Below, one piece after another: positions 61,047 to 64,000 of a stretch of DNA of 64,000 nt. The notes beneath the pieces were generated by a model. It worked only from the letters and a program-made list of their open reading frames with translations. It searched no databases and was not told the origin of the DNA. The DNA is from Methanolapillus ohkumae. GTDB taxonomy: Archaea; Halobacteriota; Methanosarcinia; Methanosarcinales; Methanosarcinaceae. The number at the start of each line of letters is the position of its first letter. Positions within the stretch are counted from its first letter, which is position 1. A program made the position numbers and the translations under genes. The DNA lies in NCBI RefSeq assembly GCF_032594355.1, contig NZ_CP131061.1:1054001-1118000 (forward strand), read 5' to 3'.

Positions 61047-61066
61047 TTGTTTGCTTTTGCAAACAA
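61047..61066. promoter_or_regulatory. 20-bp perfect palindrome upstream of perR
   Basis: TTGTTTGC and GCAAACAA are exact inverse copies around TTTT, 75-94 bp before the perR start. No T run follows, so it is not an obvious terminator. A PerR operator acting on its own gene is possible but not shown. Confidence 0.45.
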
Positions 61067-61140
61067 AAAACGAGAAAGCAAATAAAATTTTTCAAAAACA
61101 GATTTTTATTTTTGGGTTTTTAAGGTTTTAAGGTTTTATC

Positions 61141-61572
61141 ATGATTAAGAGAAATACTGTTCAGAAGATGAAAATTTTGGATTATCTGGTCAATACTAAA
61201 TCGCATCCAACCGCAGAAGAAGTTTATGCGGAAGTTTCTAAGGATATTCCAACGATTAGTTTGTCAACCGTTTATCGAAATTTGAATATGATGGTTGATA
61301 GCAGCGAGATTGTAAAATTTGAAGTCGGAAATGAAGCACATTATGATGCTGATACCAGTTTCCACCACCATGCATTTTGCAAATCATGCAAATCCGTGTA
61401 CGATATTTTTGATGCGGACATTTCAAATTACATTACGGAAAATGCCATTATTCCCAATTTCGAAATCGAAACCGCTCATTTAATATTCCAGGGCCGCTGT
61501 GCCAAATGTTCCCCAAAGATTGAGGTGGATGATTTTTCATTAGCAGCGACCGAAATTGAAGAATTAAATTAA
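61141..61572 (+). CDS. perR: Fur-family peroxide regulator PerR
   Basis: A 143-residue metal-dependent repressor. The winged helix has NTKSHPTAEEVYAEVSKDIP and ISLSTVYRNLNMMVDSSEI with the recognition helix. The dimer domain has HYDADTSFHHHAFCKSCKSV with the histidine-rich regulatory site and the first C-x2-C zinc pair; the second pair is CAKC. The histidines and the nearby aspartates favour PerR over Fur. Rubrerythrin follows on the same strand, a typical PerR target. Start at ATG 61141. Confidence 0.88.
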   Translation: MIKRNTVQKMKILDYLVNTKSHPTAEEVYAEVSKDIPTISLSTVYRNLNMMVDSSEIVKFEVGNEAHYDADTSFHHHAFCKSCKSVYDIFDADISNYITENAIIPNFEIETAHLIFQGRCAKCSPKIEVDDFSLAATEIEELN

Positions 61573-61946
61573 AAATAAAAAGGCGTGTTGAACAAAAGAC
61601 AATTTTTTCTTTTTTTTCAACAACCCCAATCATTTAAGATATGAGAACGGGTAGTGTTTCATATCTTAAATTTTAAAAACCAAAAATCAAAAACAAATCG
61701 AAAATGACTGAAAATAAAGAACGAAAAGAGTCAATTCAATATTATTTTTATGAGTTTTGAAAAATCTAAAACTCTATCCAACAAAAACATTTCAAATTGT
61801 TAAAAAACGAAATTTCAACCGAAAAACCAATCCAAAAAACATAAAAAATATTTAAAAAATATTAAAATATTTAAAAAATAAACTAAATTTAAAAATAAAA
61901 ACGAGATGCTTTTTCAGTAACAAACATAAATGAGAGGGATATCTTT
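61573..61946. other. Spacer between perR and rubrerythrin
   Basis: The A-rich stretch near 61840-61885 contains two copies of ATATTTAAAAAATATT-like words that could be the rubrerythrin promoter or a regulator site. No gene or strong hairpin was seen. Confidence 0.4.
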
Positions 61947-62465
61947 ATGTCAAGAACAGAAGAAAATTTAAAAGCCGCATTTGCCGGTGAAAGTCAAGCC
62001 CGAAACAAATACGATTATTTCGCCAAAGTCGCCCGAGAAGAAGGTTACCATTATGTTGCCAAAATCTTTGAGGAAACCGCCTTAAATGAGATGCAACACG
62101 CCAAAGATGAATTTAAAAAATTAAACGGCATCGGAACCACCAAAGACAATTTAAAAGCTGCTATGGATGGCGAACAATACGAAACTTGCAGCATGTATCC
62201 GGAATTTGCCAAAGCGGCCGACGAAGAAGGATTCACCGATGTGGCCCGCCTCTTCCGTCAAATCGCAAAAGTTGAAGAACACCACCGAGTCCGGTATGAA
62301 AAACTTCTCCAAAGATTGGAAGCCGGAACACTTTACAAAAGAGATGAAGCCATTACCTGGAAATGCTTAAAATGCGGTTATGTCCATGTCGGAAAAGAAC
62401 CGCCCGGAAACTGCCCGTCCTGTGGGCACGAAAGAAATTATTTCGAACCGGACGACATTTTTTAA
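61947..62465 (+). CDS. rbr: Rubrerythrin
   Basis: A 172-residue peroxide-reducing di-iron protein. The four-helix bundle carries the di-iron ligands in AAFAGESQARNKYDYFAKVA and EETALNEMQHAKDEF, and again in MDGEQYETCSMYPEFAKAA and IAKVEEHHRVRYEKL. The C-terminal rubredoxin domain has CLKCGYVHVG and CPSCGHERNYF. GAGAGGGA precedes the ATG. With perR upstream it forms an oxidative-stress unit protecting an anaerobe. Confidence 0.94.
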   Translation: MSRTEENLKAAFAGESQARNKYDYFAKVAREEGYHYVAKIFEETALNEMQHAKDEFKKLNGIGTTKDNLKAAMDGEQYETCSMYPEFAKAADEEGFTDVARLFRQIAKVEEHHRVRYEKLLQRLEAGTLYKRDEAITWKCLKCGYVHVGKEPPGNCPSCGHERNYFEPDDIF

Positions 62466-62486
62466 ATGAAGATTTGAAATAAAATG

Positions 62487-62510
62487 AAAAACAGGATTTT
62501 TCCTGTTTTT
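62487..62510 (+). terminator. Rubrerythrin terminator
   Basis: AAAAACAGGA pairs with TCCTGTTTTT around a 5-nt loop, 21 bp after the stop codon, with T-rich DNA after it. Confidence 0.7.
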
Positions 62511-62534
62511 CATCTCTTGTATTCTTTTTTTACT

Positions 62535-62618
62535 TTTTTTTCGGGTCTTCTTTTACGTTTATTTTTCAATTCTTCTTTTATTTTTATTTTTCAATTCTTC
62601 TTTTACTTTTATTTTTCA
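62535..62618. repeat. 31-bp tandem repeat
   Basis: The unit CTTCTTTTACTTTTATTTTT plus CAATT with small variants repeats about three times between rubrerythrin and cap copy J1. Confidence 0.82.
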
Positions 62619-62652
62619 ATTCCGTGATTTCATTCTGCGTTTGTTCTTTGCA

Positions 62653-62715
62653 ATGCCGCCCAAACCGCATTATGGCGTCCGTTTTTTAAAAAATTTAAAT
62701 AAAACCGATGAGCAG
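62653..62715 (+). repeat. Cap repeat, copy J1
   Basis: CAATGCCGCCCAAACCGCAT is followed by TATGGCGTCCG, TTTTTTAAA and AATAAAACCGATGAGCAG. It points away from rubrerythrin and faces copy J2 50 bp further on. Confidence 0.72.
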
Positions 62716-62765
62716 TATTTTTTTTCAATAAAATGGATGCCCTGTTTGAAAAAAAATTCAAAATC

Positions 62766-62826
62766 CGCCCAACGATTTTGATTTATTTTTCTAAAAAGGT
62801 GTTGCTGTAACGCATGCGGCGGCGCA
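62766..62826 (-). repeat. Cap repeat, copy J2
   Basis: On the minus strand TGCGCCGCCGCATGCGTTAC is followed by AGCAACACCTTTTTAG and a CGTTGGGCGG end. It begins about 15 bp after the ileS stop codon, pointing the same way as ileS. With J1 it forms an inverted pair between convergent genes. Confidence 0.8.
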
Positions 62827-62840
62827 TAAGAAAAAGAAAA

Positions 62841-64000
62841 TCAGGAATTCGATTTCGAAATCCCAATCGTCATTAAAATGCCTTCGACATCCCACTCTTT
62901 TGAAAATTCTCCCTCCGCCGGTTTGCCGGAAATCAAACTTAATTTCTTGGAACGGACTTCCGATTGGATTTCATCTTTCATCTTTTCAACCAAGGCAAAA
63001 ACCCGCTTATCCGCAATTTGAATTTGCGCATCAATTGGAGCATCCACCGCCAAATCCATCTCTTTTCGCATATCTTGGACCCGGCGAATGACTTCACGGC
63101 CATATCCTTCCGCTTCAAGTTCCGGCGTAAGGCGTGCGTCCACATACACCATTCCGGCAGTGGACTCGGCACCGGCAATTCCTTTCGGGATGAGTTCCTC
63201 AAAAATCACCATGTCTTTCGTGACGACCACCGTACTTTGATTTTCAAGCGTCAGCTCCATTTCATCCACGCAATCAAATGCTTCCTTTAACGATTTGGCA
63301 CCGGCCTCAATAAGAGCGTCCGCCACACGTTTCGCATCCTGCTTAAACCGGGGACCGAGAACACTTTGGTTGGGCGTCATTTGAACGTCCAGTTCACCCC
63401 AGGATTCCGCTTCACCGATGACTTCCACATCTTTCGCGTTGGTCTGATCCAAAAAGACAGATCTCAGGCGCACAAGCGCCGTTTTTATGTCCTCATTTTT
63501 CGGAGCGACCACGATTTTTGAAATCGGCCATCTCAGCTTGCGGCCGGCTTTTTGGCGCGCGTTGGAGGACGCTTCCACAATCGTTCGGACAATATCCATG
63601 TGCTTTTCAAGAACCGGATCCATGAATTCTTTTTTGGGCGCCGGCCAGTCCATCATATGAACCGACAATTTCGCATCCGGATTGACATGCCGAACCAAAT
63701 TCTGATACAATTCTTCCGCCAAATACGGCATAAACGGCGCGATTGCTTTGGAAAGCGTCACATACGTCTCATAAAGAACGCTGTACACCGCCAATTTGTC
63801 AGGATCATTTTTCTCCGTCCAGGTCCGGGGGCGGATGAGCTGAATGTACCAGCGGGAAAGGTCTTCCAAAATAAAATCCAAAGCGCAGCGAACCGCCTTG
63901 TGAAGCATTTTAGCATCCATCGCCTCTGTCATCTCCGCAACCATGGTTTGCAGCCGGGACAAAATCCATTTATCCTCTTCCCGCATGTGTTTAACCATAG
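62841..64000 (-). CDS. ileS: Isoleucyl-tRNA synthetase, C-terminal part
   Basis: The last 386 codons of a class I synthetase, running off the right edge. DLSRWYIQLIRPRTW and PFMPYLAEELYQNLV are typical of the anticodon-binding helical domain, and the remainder (RKLRWPISKIVVAPKN, LDVQMTPNQSVLGPRFKQDAK, LTPELEAEGYGREVIRRVQDM) is the long C-terminal extension found in archaeal and eukaryotic-type IleRS. The catalytic HIGH and KMSKS motifs lie outside the window. Confidence 0.92.
   Translation of the reverse strand, partial: MVKHMREEDKWILSRLQTMVAEMTEAMDAKMLHKAVRCALDFILEDLSRWYIQLIRPRTWTEKNDPDKLAVYSVLYETYVTLSKAIAPFMPYLAEELYQNLVRHVNPDAKLSVHMMDWPAPKKEFMDPVLEKHMDIVRTIVEASSNARQKAGRKLRWPISKIVVAPKNEDIKTALVRLRSVFLDQTNAKDVEVIGEAESWGELDVQMTPNQSVLGPRFKQDAKRVADALIEAGAKSLKEAFDCVDEMELTLENQSTVVVTKDMVIFEELIPKGIAGAESTAGMVYVDARLTPELEAEGYGREVIRRVQDMRKEMDLAVDAPIDAQIQIADKRVFALVEKMKDEIQSEVRSKKLSLISGKPAEGEFSKEWDVEGILMTIGISKSNS

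Overview
The window is an AT-rich archaeal chromosome segment. The gene set points to a hydrogen-using methanogen of the Methanosarcinaceae. It carries a Vht-type membrane hydrogenase small subunit (left edge), a complete frhADGB F420-reducing hydrogenase operon, cofC for F420 synthesis, digeranylgeranyl-phospholipid reductase with its own ferredoxin for archaeal lipids, two diphthamide genes, Trm1, FtsY, and several methanogen-typical DUF proteins (DUF2073, DUF2110, DUF357, DUF555, DUF169). Of 56 protein genes whose stop codon lies in the window, none ends in TAG, and one otherwise intact lipoprotein gene has an internal TAG. This fits a pyrrolysine-encoding lineage. The abundant low-complexity intergenic DNA suggests a Methanimicrococcus/Methanolapillus-like relative rather than Methanosarcina itself, but that placement is inference.

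Layout. 0-5.3 kb: vhtG, an Era-like GTPase with DUF2073, chorismate mutase, and a membrane-anchored low-complexity protein. 5.6-9.4 kb: a plus-strand run of a JAMM peptidase and repair genes uvrC, ogt and an AlkD-like gene. 9.4-18.5 kb: two tRNA-Val, trkA-trkH, a family-4 uracil-DNA glycosylase, a beta-CASP ribonuclease, topoisomerase I and tRNA-Gln. 18.5-26.1 kb: a wHTH protein, an ACT regulator, purE, a QueG-like ferredoxin protein, an alkaline-phosphatase-superfamily membrane protein, a DJ-1 protein, DUF2110 and a second wHTH regulator. 26.4-29.5 kb: four paralogous cupredoxin-like lipoproteins, with an amber-interrupted lipoprotein gene among them. 29.9-32.3 kb: trm1 and ftsY. 32.8-40.9 kb: an accessory island with a SUFU-domain protein, a Hachiman-like HamA/HamB pair, a DUF2075 nuclease-helicase and an OLD-type ATPase-TOPRIM protein; hamAB and the OLD gene are visibly AT-richer than their neighbours. 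41-48 kb: small membrane and exported proteins, ferredoxin-GGR, cofC, an orphan ABC permease and a PH-TM-Mrr-like fusion. 48.5-52 kb: the frh operon. 52.6-64 kb: DUF169, enolase, an AmrS-like radical SAM protein, a Dph6-like ligase, a PfkB kinase, DUF555, DUF357, dphB, perR, rubrerythrin and the 3' part of ileS.

The most unusual non-coding content is a modular intergenic repeat family. A GC-rich cap of about 65-75 bp occurs ten times, usually soon after a stop codon. A long hairpin, whose stem sequence varies while pairing is kept, occurs six times. The two are joined in several places by variable stretches with a period near 27 bp. Apart from this family, nearly every long intergenic region holds its own private tandem repeat of 11-49 bp, and the linkers of several proteins show the same kind of expansion.
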